DNA from: Pararge aegeria
Taxonomy: Eukaryota; Arthropoda; Insecta; Lepidoptera; Nymphalidae
Length of the DNA: 64,000 bases
Reading direction: 5' to 3'
Assembly: GCF_905163445.1 (NCBI RefSeq)
Contig: NC_053187.1
Coordinates: 10,292,001 to 10,356,000 of the forward strand
Positions 1-10,214 of this stretch are shown piece by piece; the stretch's first letter is position 1; each line of letters starts with the position of its first letter. The notes beneath the pieces are model-generated. The model saw nothing but the letters and a program-made list of their open reading frames with translations. It made no database searches and was not told the origin of the DNA. The translations under genes and the position numbers were made by a program.

Positions 1-281
1 AATTTGAATTTCAAGTAAGTAAATTTTTTTTTTTCTAATATAGGGTTATTTAATTAAATATACTCTAGTATTTAGTGTATAACATAATTCCTCTCAAATT
101 ATAATTAATTTTTTTTCAGATCATGCCACAACTGTTGAATTTTATTCATGTTGGAATTGAATTGAATAGTATAGATTGGGGTGTGCTAGCTATATACACT
201 TGCAAAGGAAGTTGTAATGATGGTCCAGCATATAAAGAAGAATTTATAATAAAACAAGATTTAATTAATGTAACAGTGTAA
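1..281 (+). CDS. PDCD2: PDCD2/Zfrp8-type protein, C-terminal part (5' end outside window)
   Basis: Two coding pieces are visible: 1-14, reading FEFQ and ending at the donor gtaagt (15-20), and 120-281, after a ttttttcag acceptor, starting IMPQLLNFI and ending LINVTV then TAA (279-281). The joined reading FEFQ-IMPQLLNF, then SIDWGVLAIYTC, KGSC and EEFIIKQD, is the end of the PDCD2_C domain. It resembles PDCD2 (Drosophila Zfrp8) more than PDCD2L, which differs after FEFQ and in the SIDWG stretch. PDCD2 proteins bind ribosomal protein uS5 and act in 40S biogenesis; that is family knowledge. Everything upstream, including the MYND finger, lies outside the window. The gene is tail-to-tail with the next one. 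Confidence 0.9.
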
Positions 282-294
282 TAAAAACGCTAAA

Positions 295-300
295 AATAAA
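295..300 (+). terminator. Poly(A) signal of the PDCD2-like gene
   Basis: AATAAA lies 14 bases after the stop codon of the PDCD2-like CDS, so the 3' UTR is very short. The opposing gene stops at 316, so cleavage beyond this signal would run into the antisense of the neighbour's coding end. Confidence 0.6.
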
Positions 301-314
301 TTGCTCTGATAATA

Positions 315-320
315 TTTATT
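315..320 (-). terminator. Poly(A) signal overlapping the TMEM242 stop codon
   Basis: On the minus strand the last codons read GAG AAA TAA ATA, so AATAAA (320-315) overlaps the stop TAA. With the PDCD2 signal at 295-300 this makes a compact convergent end. Other downstream signals could also be used. Confidence 0.4.
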
Positions 321-2224
321 TCTCTGTAACATCTTGCATTTTTTTATTTCCATATTCTTCAGACAAATATTTCATCAGGTCATTCATTCCGCTGAATTCT
401 GTTCTAGATTGTGGTGGATTATTTTTAGGTATAACTGGTAGAAAATTTCCCATTTTAATTCTGAACTCTTTCAGCTAAAAATAAAATTATAGGTAAATGA
501 TTTGTGAAAAAAGAAAAAAAATTATTTTTGTATATCCAGTTGTAGGTGTTGTTGGTAACATAGGAAAAATCATCTTTAGCAATTTCATAATTCAGGTATG
601 TACATCTCTTGATACCAGTTAATCCCCAAATCATTCAAACTTAGATTGAATAAAATTACTTTGCAGACTGCAATAAAATAATAATGAAATTAATGTTCAA
701 AAAGATGAAATATAATTGATCCTCAGTTAAACTCAGTCGGTAGTAAAACTTTGACGTTTTTAAACATTGATGAACTATTTTTGATTATGATTAGTTATGA
801 AAACAGTTTTCATAGATCTCTATCACTTAAAACGATATCTAATAGTATGATAAATTATTGGCTTGGAAAGCAAATAATACTTACATTTTTGGCACCTGAT
901 AATTTCCATATACCGTAGCAAAAACAAGTTGTACCACCAATGGCATAGAGTGTGCCCCAACCAAGTGCTCTTAGTGCCAGCAATGCACCTGTATCTGCTA
1001 ATTCAACACTGCCATGTACTCCTAAACAAAAAAAAAACATTTGAGTTGACTTAGTGCAAAAATTCAATAGATTGGTGCAAAACTATCATTAATTGCACAT
1101 GACGGTAGTTTTGAGACATATAGGGCTGTACAAATAATATTTAATATATATAAATAGGTAATATGTTAAGTTGTCCACTGTAGGGCTTATGCCTGTCGTA
1201 ACTTAAATGCATGCTGACATTTGGAAGGAAAACACTGCATAACTATTGTAACATTTTGCAATATTTATTTGTAAGACCCAACTCTTTATTCTTTTTGTTG
1301 TATAATTGACCTTAGGCTACTGATGTAATGAATACGATATGGTACAGCAATACTTATGAATTTTCATATGAATATTATTAATTCTTTACAGATACTTCAA
1401 GATTACTTTTTTTTTTACATATTGAGGGCCTGCTTTCTGAGTCAAAGGCTGTGGGGTTGGATTCCCACAACTGAAAAATATTTGTGTGATGAACTTACAT
1501 GTTTTTCAGTGTCTGGGTTTTATGTATATTATTCATACAAATATTAAACAGTCATCTTACCATCATAACACAAGCTACACTTACTTTAGGGCTAGATGAT
1601 GGTGTATTGTAAAAAAAAAAAAAAAATGTTGTTTGGTTCACTTGAAAATTCATTTCCATTCCTTCCTGATGTTGCTTCAATCGCATTATTGGGTAATAGA
1701 TCAAAACTATTTGCTTTATTCGCTTTGATAGTAATGCATAAAAACTAGATAGATATTTTCCACTGTTAACCTATGATGTAGTAATAACCAAATTGGTTAT
1801 TATTGGTTTCTTCATTGGCAATAGATAATCAGTCCATAGGTTAAGTAGTGTTATGCTAAGTATTCCTAGAAACCATGTTAAAAATAATGAACAATGATTA
1901 GTATCAAGTAAGACACAAATGGCGTTTCTGTCATCCTAAAAAAGTTCTAAAATTCTATAATCTCACCTTTATTGAAGTATTTTGGATCAGCTTTTTTGGC
2001 TGCTGCCAATGTAGTTCCAAATCCTACAAATGCAGAAATTCCAGCAACTGATGCTAAAAATGCTCCAGCTGAAATATAATTTTTTTGTTTAAAATCGTTA
2101 AGCATTTAACATATTTATTTGTATTTAATTCAAATTATTTTTGGGTTTTTTTCGTAATTTACAAAAATTTTTGAAAGTACTTTTACATAACTTTAATACG
2201 CTGTAGTCTTTCTTCGTCAGCCAT
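316..2224 (-). CDS. TMEM242: TMEM242-like mitochondrial assembly factor
   Basis: Exons on the minus strand: start exon from ATG 2224-2222 (MADEERLQRIK), 1967-2068 (GAFLASVAGISAF, KYFNK), 885-1021 (LLALRALGWGTLYAIGG) and 316-474 (KEFRIKMGNFLPVIPKN, stop 316-318). LALRALGWGxLYA and the YFNKG and F-P-x-IPKN stretches match TMEM242, a small two-helix inner mitochondrial membrane protein that helps assemble the ATP synthase c-ring and complex I. Predicted length is about 140-143 residues against 141 in human. Exons 2-4 join in frame with canonical sites. The first donor is odd: conservation asks for a cut after ATTAAAG, but the next bases are TTATGT, not GT. A GT at 2199-2198 is usable and in frame but drops RIK. 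A LINE starts about 90 bp upstream. Confidence 0.85.
1103..1285. repeat. Diverged copy of a small MITE family (TMEM242 intron)
   Basis: Contains 'ggtagttttgagacat' near its left end and, on the right, 'aacactgcataactattg' and 'tttatttgtaagaccca'. The same blocks occur at 23994-24207, and the right-hand part at 13287-13427. The right terminus here is degraded. Confidence 0.45.
1425..1610 (+). repeat. 5'-truncated tRNA-derived SINE (family A)
   Basis: Starts inside the tRNA head at 'cctgctttctgagtc', followed by a box-B-like 'ggttggattccc' and the family body 'cagtgtctgggttttatgta' and 'cataacacaagctacactta', with an A-run at the end. Full-length relatives are at 12109, 19676, 34403 and 58902. 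It lies in a TMEM242 intron, antisense to the gene. Confidence 0.75.
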
Positions 2225-2303
2225 TGAATTCTAGTAATTATCCTTCAGCTTTCTAAATTATATTCCTTCATTCGTTTTAGCTGTAAGAAATACCTCATTG
2301 AGG

Positions 2304-2315
2304 CCCATAGTTCAT
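2304..2315. repeat. Target-site duplication, LINE 3' side
   Basis: Twelve bases 'cccatagttcat' repeated exactly at 6292-6303, flanking the LINE. An identical TSD and an open ORF point to a recent insertion. Confidence 0.9.
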
Positions 2316-5300
2316 TCAATTCAATTCAATTCTTGTTTATGGCTTTTGTCTGTGCCAACTGGGCACAAGGTACTTCGCCAATGTCTTGTAGGTGAAGAAG
2401 GCACGAAGGAGATTGATCGGTGAAACTAATGAAAAGTTAATTTTGAATTTGTACCAAGAAATAGTTGTTATTAGCTAGTTAGCTCTTTAACCTAAGGCAG
2501 CACAGACAACACATGCATATATATCTAACACGGATATTTTTTGTACATTATACTTTAATTTTATTACTTACTATATATTTACATAAAAATCTACAATAAG
2601 GACTGAAAACAAACATTAAAAAACATTTAACACTCAAAGGACGGGGGACTTTGGGAGGAAGAACGTCATAGAGGGGATAGGTAAGTTTGGGACAGTTAAA
2701 AATAATATGAGTTATAGTGCCCTCATCCAAGCCACACTCACAGATGGAGTTGTCCCTTATCCGGAGTTTGGCCAGATGTACAGGTGTGCTAGCATGACCA
2801 AGACGCAATCGGGAAATTGTGGATGAAGTCCAGCGATTTGTACTTCGAGAGTGACAAAACCAGGGTTGTCTTGGTATGTTTTGTTGGATGGTAGCGTAAA
2901 ACTTACCCTTAACCAATTTGGAATCATTCCAAAAAATTTTCCAGGCTGTTTCCATATATGTTTTGGCAAGAGTACATAGGTCCTGCGATGAATTTTTAAA
3001 ATGATCTAGAGAACCTGACTCAACAGCTGTTTTGGCACATGAGTCAGCAGTCTCGTTTCCTGGAATACCTGAGTGGCTTGGAATCCAAACCAGTAAGATG
3101 AATAGTCCTTTTTGATTGCAAGAGAGCAGAGCCTTCCGGATTTTTAAGATAATGGGAAATCGTGATTTGCTGCGAAAGGGGTTTTCTTTAATAGACATTA
3201 AACAGCTTAAAGAGTCAGTCAGAATAACCGTCTGTTGTACGTTATGGGACAGTGCAAACAGGATTGCTTCCAAAAGAGCAATGGCCTCTCCGGTAAACAC
3301 AGAAGACTCGGGAGGGCATTTAAATTTTAAAACAATTCTGTAAACAGGAACCCAACATGCAGCACCAACACAACCTTCTGGAGACAGCTTTGAAGCATCA
3401 GTATATATAATAAGATGATTTGACCAATTTTGACTAATATGCTTTTCTAGTTTGATATTGGTATCTGGGGATCCTTTACTCAGACCTAGATCTGTGATGA
3501 TGGAAGGGTTGTATATTAATGCTTTAAATGGGGTTGAATATAGTGGGTTGATTGTGAAAGATGTCAGGGGATTAGGAAGGCTGGTATACTTTAGGAAACT
3601 ATCTAGCAAGTAGGAAGACGAGTTACGGGAGCAAGGTGCGTGTGATAGTTGACTTAGTCGGTGCCAAAGAGGATGGGATGACAGCTGTAACATCTTGCTG
3701 ATAAAGCGGTCACATAGATATTGTCGACGGATGGATAGAGGAGGGTCAACGCATTCTACCTGCAAAGCATTAGTGGGGGAGGATTTCATTGCACCTAGAA
3801 TAATTCTAAGGCATCTATACTGAATTTTATTAAACTTTTCAGCAGCTGATTTATTAAAAGGCTCTAAAACAAACATACAGTAATCCATGTGGCTACGTAC
3901 TAAGGCATTATATAATAATTTTAAAGTATAGGGGTGAGCACCCCACCAAACTCCCGCTATTGCTCGTAGTACATTGATGCCTTTTTCACATTTTTTGATA
4001 ATGTATTCAGAATGAGCAATTCCATTCAGTCGTGTGTCTAAATAAACACCTAAAAATTTAGCTTTAACTGCAAGATTGATTGCTTGACCTTCAAATGAGA
4101 TGTTGAGGTTCGGGAGGTATCTCTTCCTTGTATATACCACTGCCTGACATTTGCCCACTGATAGGGACAAGCCATGGTCAGACAGCCACTGGCCTAGATA
4201 ATACAAAGCAGAATTGATACGACAGGATACTTCCTCTATACTGCCTGAGCTGTGATAGAGGACAATATCATCAGCATATTGTAAAATGGTACAAAAACTA
4301 GAAACAGACAATTCGAGGTCGTGGGTATATATGCTATAGAGAAGAGGACTGAGAACAGAGCCTTGAGGGAGGCCTTTCCAGATTAATCTGGGGGGAAGAG
4401 AATTATTCTGATGCTTTACCAGAACATATCTGCAAAACAGCAGATTACATATGAAATGAACCATCCTCGAGGGAACACTCAGCTTAAGTAGTTTCTGCCT
4501 GAGCACCGGAAGTAGGACATTATCATATGCAGAAGCAATATCAAGAAAAGCACCCACAAGGTACTCTCCTTTTGTAAAGGCTAATCTTATATCTGTTGTT
4601 AATACACTGAGACTGTCTGTTGTACTCATACCCTTCCGAAACCCAAATTGGGAGGAGGGGAGAATATTTCTACTTTCCATTAACCATTCCAGTCGGTTTT
4701 TAAGGAGATGTTCTGTAACTTTAGCTAAAGTAGATGACAAAGCTATGGGTCTATATGAATTTGAATTAAGGGGATTTTTATAAGGTTTAAGGATAGGAAT
4801 AACAATTTGAGATTTCCAGGAGTTTGGGATAGAACCAGTTTCCAAACATTTATTGATTATTTTAAGGTAATAAATTTTAGCTTTGTCATTTAAGTTAACC
4901 AGGAATGAATATGGAACGCCATCTTCCCCTGGAGCTGTATCTTTTAGACCATTGAGAGCAATTTGAAGCTCAGAAAAGGAAAAGGGGGCATCCATTTCAT
5001 CCGTAGCTGGAGCTGGCGTAGTAGTTAGAAATGAGTCCACATAGGGAACATAAGGTGGAGCTAATTTGTCTGCAAAGTTGTTAAGCCAGTCAGAAGGATT
5101 ATTTGAGGAAGGATCAACGTGGCTCAGGGAGCGACGGAATCTCCTCATATTTTCCCACACAATGGTGGAGGGTGAACGAGGGCTAAGCGATTCACAGAAC
5201 TGCGTCCAACTTGCTCTTTTCTTTTTGACGACTAATCTTTTAATTTTAGCATCTAGTTTTTGGTAACTATTAAAGTTATCCTGAGTCATGCAGGCTGAGT

Positions 5301-6291
5301 ATAATTCTTCTGCAGCAGATCTTTTACCAAATAAATCGCTGCATTCATCATCCCACCAAGGAGAGGAAAGCAGCGGATTTTTCACAGGGTGTTTTTTTGG
5401 AATATGGGAATCGGCCGAAGATATAAGAGATTTTAAAAAGAGATCATAGCATACCAGAATGTTTCCATCACTTTCCAAATCGGGCAGAGTGTCTACAATG
5501 CAATCAACTGATAGGGCATAATCTTCCCAATTTGCTTTTTTAAGTTTATACTTTAAAAGGGGATCATAGTTAGGGGTAGGTAAGGATTTATTATTTAATG
5601 TAACAATTATAGGAAAATGATCACTGCCACAGGTTGACTGTAGCACGTTCCAAGTCAGGCGCGATGCTAGGTTAGCCGAACATAGGGTGAGATCAACCGC
5701 TGATTTAGGGTTCTGATTGGGGTATACCCTTCGAGTAGGAGAACCGTCATTGAGGATGCAAAGACTGACATCATCAAGTAAATCAATCAGCAATGGAGAA
5801 AACCCGTCACTAGCATGGCACCCCCACATCGTGTGGTGGGTGTTAAAATCACCCATGGCTATGATAGGGCTGGGAAGGGACGACAAGATTGCTTGTAATT
5901 CGGGAATAATAGAAGATGAGGGATGAGGAATATACAGAGATACAAAAGATATGTCTAGGGTACGGACAGCAACAGCATTGATCTGTTGACTGTGGGAAGG
6001 AAGAGCGATTTGGGTGTAGGGGAGGGAGTGCCGTAGAAATACAGCACTGCCTGCATACCCATCACTCCTGTCATCCCTCAAACAGGAGAAGCCCGGCACC
6101 CGTAATCGTGAACCAGGCCTCAACCATGTCTCCGAGATGGCAAGAATGGTGGGATTATGAAGGTTAATCAGAGAGATTAACTCATGTTTCTTGGGACGTA
6201 AACTTTTACAGTTCCACTGTAGCAGGGTTATTGGGCCCATTTTGGAGTAGTTTAAAAAGTTGGCTTAAGTTTTTGGCAACGTTGGGCGGTA
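2316..6291 (-). mobile_element. Intact-looking LINE (APE endonuclease + RT + RNase H class)
   Basis: A 3976-bp minus-strand insertion bounded by a 12-bp direct repeat, 'cccatagttcat', at 2304-2315 and 6292-6303. The 3' end (left side) is a short-unit tail of about four AATTG copies instead of poly(A). One long ORF fills nearly all of it, with a 3' UTR of about 230 bp. Only about 50 bp precede the ORF's ATG, so either the element has a single ORF or it was 5'-truncated just before ORF2. RNase H plus AP-like endonuclease places it in the I/R1/LOA-like part of the Jockey superfamily; the exact clade is not decided here. Confidence 0.93.
2548..6240 (-). CDS. LINE polyprotein: endonuclease, reverse transcriptase, RNase H
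   Basis: 1230 residues without interruption. The AP-like endonuclease occupies about residues 1-225: LLQWNCKSL, ISETWL (E37), MGDFNTHH (D131, N133) and GSDHFP (D207, H208). The reverse transcriptase spans about 470-740: PILKP, SYRPIAL, AFLDIASAYD (D567), GLPQGSVLSP and YADD (655-658). RNase H follows at about 943-1075: YTDAS (D948), TGEAIALLEAI (E985), LTDS (D1009) and GNETAD (D1066), so all four acidic residues are present. A CECGLDE...H...C zinc-knuckle-like motif lies near the C-terminus. It acts by target-primed reverse transcription. No stop or frameshift is seen, so it could be functional. ATG 6240-6238 was chosen because the conserved endonuclease block starts four residues later. Confidence 0.93.
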   Translation of the reverse strand: MGPITLLQWNCKSLRPKKHELISLINLHNPTILAISETWLRPGSRLRVPGFSCLRDDRSDGYAGSAVFLRHSLPYTQIALPSHSQQINAVAVRTLDISFVSLYIPHPSSSIIPELQAILSSLPSPIIAMGDFNTHHTMWGCHASDGFSPLLIDLLDDVSLCILNDGSPTRRVYPNQNPKSAVDLTLCSANLASRLTWNVLQSTCGSDHFPIIVTLNNKSLPTPNYDPLLKYKLKKANWEDYALSVDCIVDTLPDLESDGNILVCYDLFLKSLISSADSHIPKKHPVKNPLLSSPWWDDECSDLFGKRSAAEELYSACMTQDNFNSYQKLDAKIKRLVVKKKRASWTQFCESLSPRSPSTIVWENMRRFRRSLSHVDPSSNNPSDWLNNFADKLAPPYVPYVDSFLTTTPAPATDEMDAPFSFSELQIALNGLKDTAPGEDGVPYSFLVNLNDKAKIYYLKIINKCLETGSIPNSWKSQIVIPILKPYKNPLNSNSYRPIALSSTLAKVTEHLLKNRLEWLMESRNILPSSQFGFRKGMSTTDSLSVLTTDIRLAFTKGEYLVGAFLDIASAYDNVLLPVLRQKLLKLSVPSRMVHFICNLLFCRYVLVKHQNNSLPPRLIWKGLPQGSVLSPLLYSIYTHDLELSVSSFCTILQYADDIVLYHSSGSIEEVSCRINSALYYLGQWLSDHGLSLSVGKCQAVVYTRKRYLPNLNISFEGQAINLAVKAKFLGVYLDTRLNGIAHSEYIIKKCEKGINVLRAIAGVWWGAHPYTLKLLYNALVRSHMDYCMFVLEPFNKSAAEKFNKIQYRCLRIILGAMKSSPTNALQVECVDPPLSIRRQYLCDRFISKMLQLSSHPLWHRLSQLSHAPCSRNSSSYLLDSFLKYTSLPNPLTSFTINPLYSTPFKALIYNPSIITDLGLSKGSPDTNIKLEKHISQNWSNHLIIYTDASKLSPEGCVGAACWVPVYRIVLKFKCPPESSVFTGEAIALLEAILFALSHNVQQTVILTDSLSCLMSIKENPFRSKSRFPIILKIRKALLSCNQKGLFILLVWIPSHSGIPGNETADSCAKTAVESGSLDHFKNSSQDLCTLAKTYMETAWKIFWNDSKLVKGKFYATIQQNIPRQPWFCHSRSTNRWTSSTISRLRLGHASTPVHLAKLRIRDNSICECGLDEGTITHIIFNCPKLTYPLYDVLPPKVPRPLSVKCFLMFVFSPYCRFLCKYIVSNKIKV

Positions 6292-6303
6292 CCCATAGTT
6301 CAT
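6292..6303. repeat. Target-site duplication, LINE 5' side
   Basis: Exact partner of 2304-2315. Confidence 0.9.
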
Positions 6304-6660
6304 AATCAATCGCAATTTTATTTTTAATTCACATGACATTGACATGAATTACAATTTTTTTTTTCATTTACTTTGCCATAAGGAAAAGGCAAAGGTATAT
6401 CAGCGTACAGCCATGTCTTCAGGTGTATCATGAGTCAATAAGTTTTTTTTTTTTTTTTACGGCCATGGATTTATGTCTTTTAAGGCCTTTCAAAAAAATA
6501 TTAGTCCATAAGTGTTACAGACATGGTAACAGACTAAAAATAAATAAACATGAAGAATCGAGAATGATTACAGTGATTAAGTGATTTCTCGAATATCGAA
6601 AAAAAAAATCGTCAACATTATTAAAACTGAAACAAATTACTTATTAGCAATACCCTAGTA
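6304..6660. other. Noncoding interval between LINEs
   Basis: AT-rich with T-runs near 6360 and 6445. I see no gene. It is the DNA that lay directly upstream of TMEM242 before the LINE inserted, so it may hold displaced promoter sequence. Confidence 0.4.
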
Positions 6661-6664
6661 GAAC

Positions 6665-8350
6665 AGTTTCTTCTTCTTACTGGGCCGTTCACCGCACGTA
6701 AGCTATCCGCTTGTTATAACTCTTCCCTGCTGAGCTTGCTACTCCAGCCATCCCAACTCGGTCCAGACGCCTAGCAGGCCGCCCAGGTTGCCGAGGACTT
6801 CCGGAATTGTGGCTAGGGGTGGGTGGTGGCTCCCACGTTTTGCGTTGGTCTGCCACGCCCGTACACTCCAGCATCACGTGCGTTGGTGTATCATCCGCCT
6901 CCATGCATGCGCGGCGCAGGGGGCTGTCGGTGACACCTATGATGTTTGTTTATTAGTTCCACCACTTTTCTTAGTTTACCTTTGTCCAGGCGTACTAGTA
7001 ATTTGTTAGTCATACGTGGATTTAAGTTAGGAATTGCTAACTTAGTCTTTAGTTTTGGAACTATCAGTGTCAGTCAGACCTCAATTATTGTGTCGCGTGT
7101 TTTCTTAATATGTATTTTTAAATAGTCTTGTCGCATTTCCATTTCAGTTGGGGCAGCTTTTTGTACCCTTCCTCTAAAATGTTGATGAGTGGTGTGACGG
7201 TGTTTTTCCAAAATCCAGATTTTTTGAGTCTTAAGGCAGCGAGCATGGCCTCCTCTCTTACGTGTAGGTGTAGGGGCGGGTTGCCCAGTATAGTTTCGAG
7301 TGCTGATATCGCTGTCATGTCATGTCACCTGTGATGTCATGTCATGGCATGCTTCGCGTTGGAACTTCTACAGTTCTTGCAGACATGTAGCGAGTTCTGT
7401 TCTTGGCCACCGAATCATTGCGGCATAGGTAAACGAGTTTGAGTCCCCAGGATTTACCTAGCATGCGTTTACATTAATATAGGATAATTGTTGCTTTCTT
7501 AGTTTTGTCTTCCATATACCTTTTATAGTTGAGTTTGCTATCCAGAGTGACTCCTAGATTTTACTTCACTGTATAGGGTAAGGCTAGTCCTAAGCACCTA
7601 GTACTACACAACTTTTGTGCGTAAAAGTACCAACTCTGTTATCTTGTGTCTACTGTGAGGTCGTGAGGTTTTGTTTTTCAATGACCCGATTACGGTGGTT
7701 TGCTAGTATTTTTCGGATTCGTGCTGCAGCGTCGTTGGATTCTATACTGGTACAGGATTTCTTTTAGGACTTGTTTTTTTTATCTTTGACGCGTTTATTT
7801 CATTGGTACTCCCAGTCCCTAAAATTGTCCCAGTCTCAACTTGTCTGGTTTTCCTGGCCCGGTTGAATAGTTGCCTCTGGCGTTTCCTTGGTCTCTCCAA
7901 ATCATAACTCATCAGCTGTGTTTTGGTACTTGTTTGGTGTGGTTTGATTTTAGTTGGCATGATTGCTCATAGCTTGTAATTATGTGGTACTGTTATGGTT
8001 TTGACGCTGATTTCTATAACATTGGTGCATTGCATATCCCCTGGGATTTATTTACCAATGTTGTTCTTTAGGAGTTCTTCGTATTTTAGTCTGTCTCCGA
8101 TGTTTATGGACGCAGTGCTATATCTATTATAGTTTGGATGTTAGATTGGTTGTTAGTAGGTAGGAGATAAGTTGCTCACCGCTTTTCTTGTTTGTTGAGC
8201 TTTCCTATAGATTATGGTGCGCACTATTGTCAACTGAGATGATAAGGTCTCTGTCATGTTCCTTGCACTGTGATATTATTTTTGCTGGGATCTGGTCTTC
8301 TATTGGTGTATTCCGTTCTTATTAGAACATCTAAGAACAATAAATAATTA
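6665..8350 (-). pseudogene. Decayed, internally deleted LINE (second type)
   Basis: Read on the minus strand from 8350 down, fragments appear in LINE order but in shifting frames: endonuclease near 8290-8080 (LIISVDNSAHHN, then GEQLISYLL), the endonuclease-RT linker near 7960-7800 (RQLFNRARK), a late RT piece near 7600-7460 (LGVTLDSKLNY), the post-RT connector 7340-7118 (LGNPPLHLHVREEAMLAALR), and a C-terminal cysteine knuckle 6930-6690 (EADDTPTHVMLEC). Stops and frameshifts break every part. It is a different family from the intact LINE: its sequence is more like R1/CR1-type connectors. Confidence 0.75.
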
Positions 8351-8439
8351 TTATTTGTTCTTAGAGAATTAAGCATTGGAATAACAGATCCGAAAGTAAA
8401 CAATAATAGCGTCCTCATCCCGGCACGAACTCGTTTCAA

Positions 8440-8640
8440 GAACGTTCATTGGCATGATTACAATCACAAAGAATTGCTAAAATACCTTATGATGAATGTA
8501 TTATGAAAAAATTCGAATAACATTAAAAATATTATTTACATTCGAAGTGAGATTGGTATTTATTTTCAATAAATAAAACTGCTAAATCTAGCGATCCGCC
8601 ATGACAGGTGAAACGCCAAAAATATGACGCCATGTCTATG
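8440..8640. repeat. Dispersed repeat, inverted copy at 24540-24700
   Basis: 'tagcgatccgccatgacag' here is the complement of 'ctgtcatggcggatcgcta' at about 24547-24565. Similarity runs on through 'aataaataaaac' and 'tcacaaagaattgctaaaat'. Family not recognised. Confidence 0.65.
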
Positions 8641-8869
8641 TAAACATAATTTTGTACCGTTACAACTTAGCTATGCGTATATCAGTTCTTTACAATTCCA
8701 TGTTTTTTTGTTATTTATACCAAAATCAATATTCTTTAGCTATGAAACAAGGATTTCCTAAAGCTCTAATTTGCCTATGACAGCTACAGCAAAACACAAG
8801 CTAGAAAATATCTTCTATCTTTATTTAACATACCGACTACACACTGACATTATCACACACTCGACATTT

Positions 8870-9330
8870 AAGGGACAAGGAATTTTAGAAGGTAGTATAT
8901 CATACAGATTAAAGGGCAATTTCGCAGGAAAAAAGGATATGTGAGACTGATCCTTCGTCCAGGCCACACTCACACAGAGACTGATCTCGAACTCTTATTT
9001 TTGCCAAATGTACTGGGGTACAAGCATGTCCAATCCATAGGCGACTAATAGTTGACGTGACCCAGCGAACAGATTTTTTATGAATAACGAACCAAGGTTT
9101 TCGGGGTATATTAGGCTGGATTGAAGCATATTGTTTACCTTACCGATTTTGATTCGACCCACACTGAGTTCAAAGATTTCTCCAAGTCTGATTTTGCGAA
9201 GCAACGAAGGTCTTGGGTGGAAGGGTGGTCTTTAAAATAGGTCATAGAACCCGATTCGGTTGCAAGTTTAGCCCAGGCGTCAGCTGTCTCGAACAATATA
9301 ACCCCAAGGCACTCTAACTTGACACTAGTT
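8870..9330 (-). pseudogene. Decayed C-terminal fragment related to the intact LINE
   Basis: On the minus strand the segment around 8950-9030 reads close to HACTPVHLAKIRVRD and CECGLDE, the same C-terminal block as the intact element (HASTPVHLAKLRIRD, CECGLDE). The part near 9230-9310 matches its RNase H end (SDSFK, TADA-like). Frameshifts break it. Weaker similarity may extend to about 9560. Confidence 0.8.
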
Positions 9331-9585
9331 CAATCGTTTAGGGCGCAGAGCCAATAAACAGATAATAAATGGGTCCTTTAACTTTGAAGATCGTAATCAC
9401 TCACGATCTTAGAACCAAGGAGAGCCATATAAGCATTAAAACGACTTTTTTGTACGCGATAGGAGTACGCGCGCCGTAGAATCAATGTCGATCACGATCA
9501 GAGTGATAGTTCACAGAGTGGATCGACGGAATGATGCATCTTATCACATAATATCTAAATATTTTGAAGTCAATTATAAATTTAA

Positions 9586-9638
9586 ATCAACAGATCGCGA
9601 TCGAGATTGATGTTCAATCTCGATCGCGATCTGTTGAT
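9586..9638. repeat. Perfect 25-bp hairpin
   Basis: Left arm 9586-9610 and right arm 9614-9638 are exact reverse complements with a TGT loop. The arms contain GATCGCGATCGAG. They lie in DNA with no gene. Confidence 0.97.
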
Positions 9639-10025
9639 GAGATAAAGGCCGATTCACATCAGACGAGCGAATGAGCATTTATTAATTCCCAACTGTATTA
9701 TATTATTTAAGTGTATAAACAGAAGTAGAGCATTTTACGGAATATTCTAGAAACACTCCCGCGCTTGATGTAAATGGCACTAGAACGTGCGAACAGAATT
9801 GACTATGCTTTATTAGGATGATAATTTGGCACGTAAAGTTTTGCATTAATTTCCGGTAAAATAGTAACATATTAAATCTATGTAAAATACCTACAGATAA
9901 TGTAGTTTTAATTTAAAATATTACCGCCCACTTAGTGAATGAAACTCATAACTAACAACTACAGACTATCAAAATCGTTTTAAACATAAAATAAATCCAA
10001 TATCAATCACCAAAATTATATTACA

Positions 10026-10055
10026 TATTGTGATATAATTTATTATATCACAATA
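10026..10055. repeat. Perfect 14-bp hairpin
   Basis: 'tattgtgatataat' (10026-10039) and its exact complement (10042-10055) are separated by TT. Confidence 0.95.
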
Positions 10056-10214
10056 TAATAATGATCCCTTGTAAAAATTAAAGCTGTTTGCAATTAACAC
10101 TACAGTTTGTCATAGACGTAAGTTATATGAAGTATATGACAACTATTTCAGCTTTAAATTAAGACATTAAATGAATATTGCCAGTCTTGTAGCATCTAAA
10201 ATTCATAGATAGGA

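Noticed and set aside
9586..9638. microRNA precursor
   Set aside because: Perfect 25-bp pairing with a 3-base loop is unlike an animal pre-miRNA, which has a bulged stem of about 22-30 bp and a larger loop.
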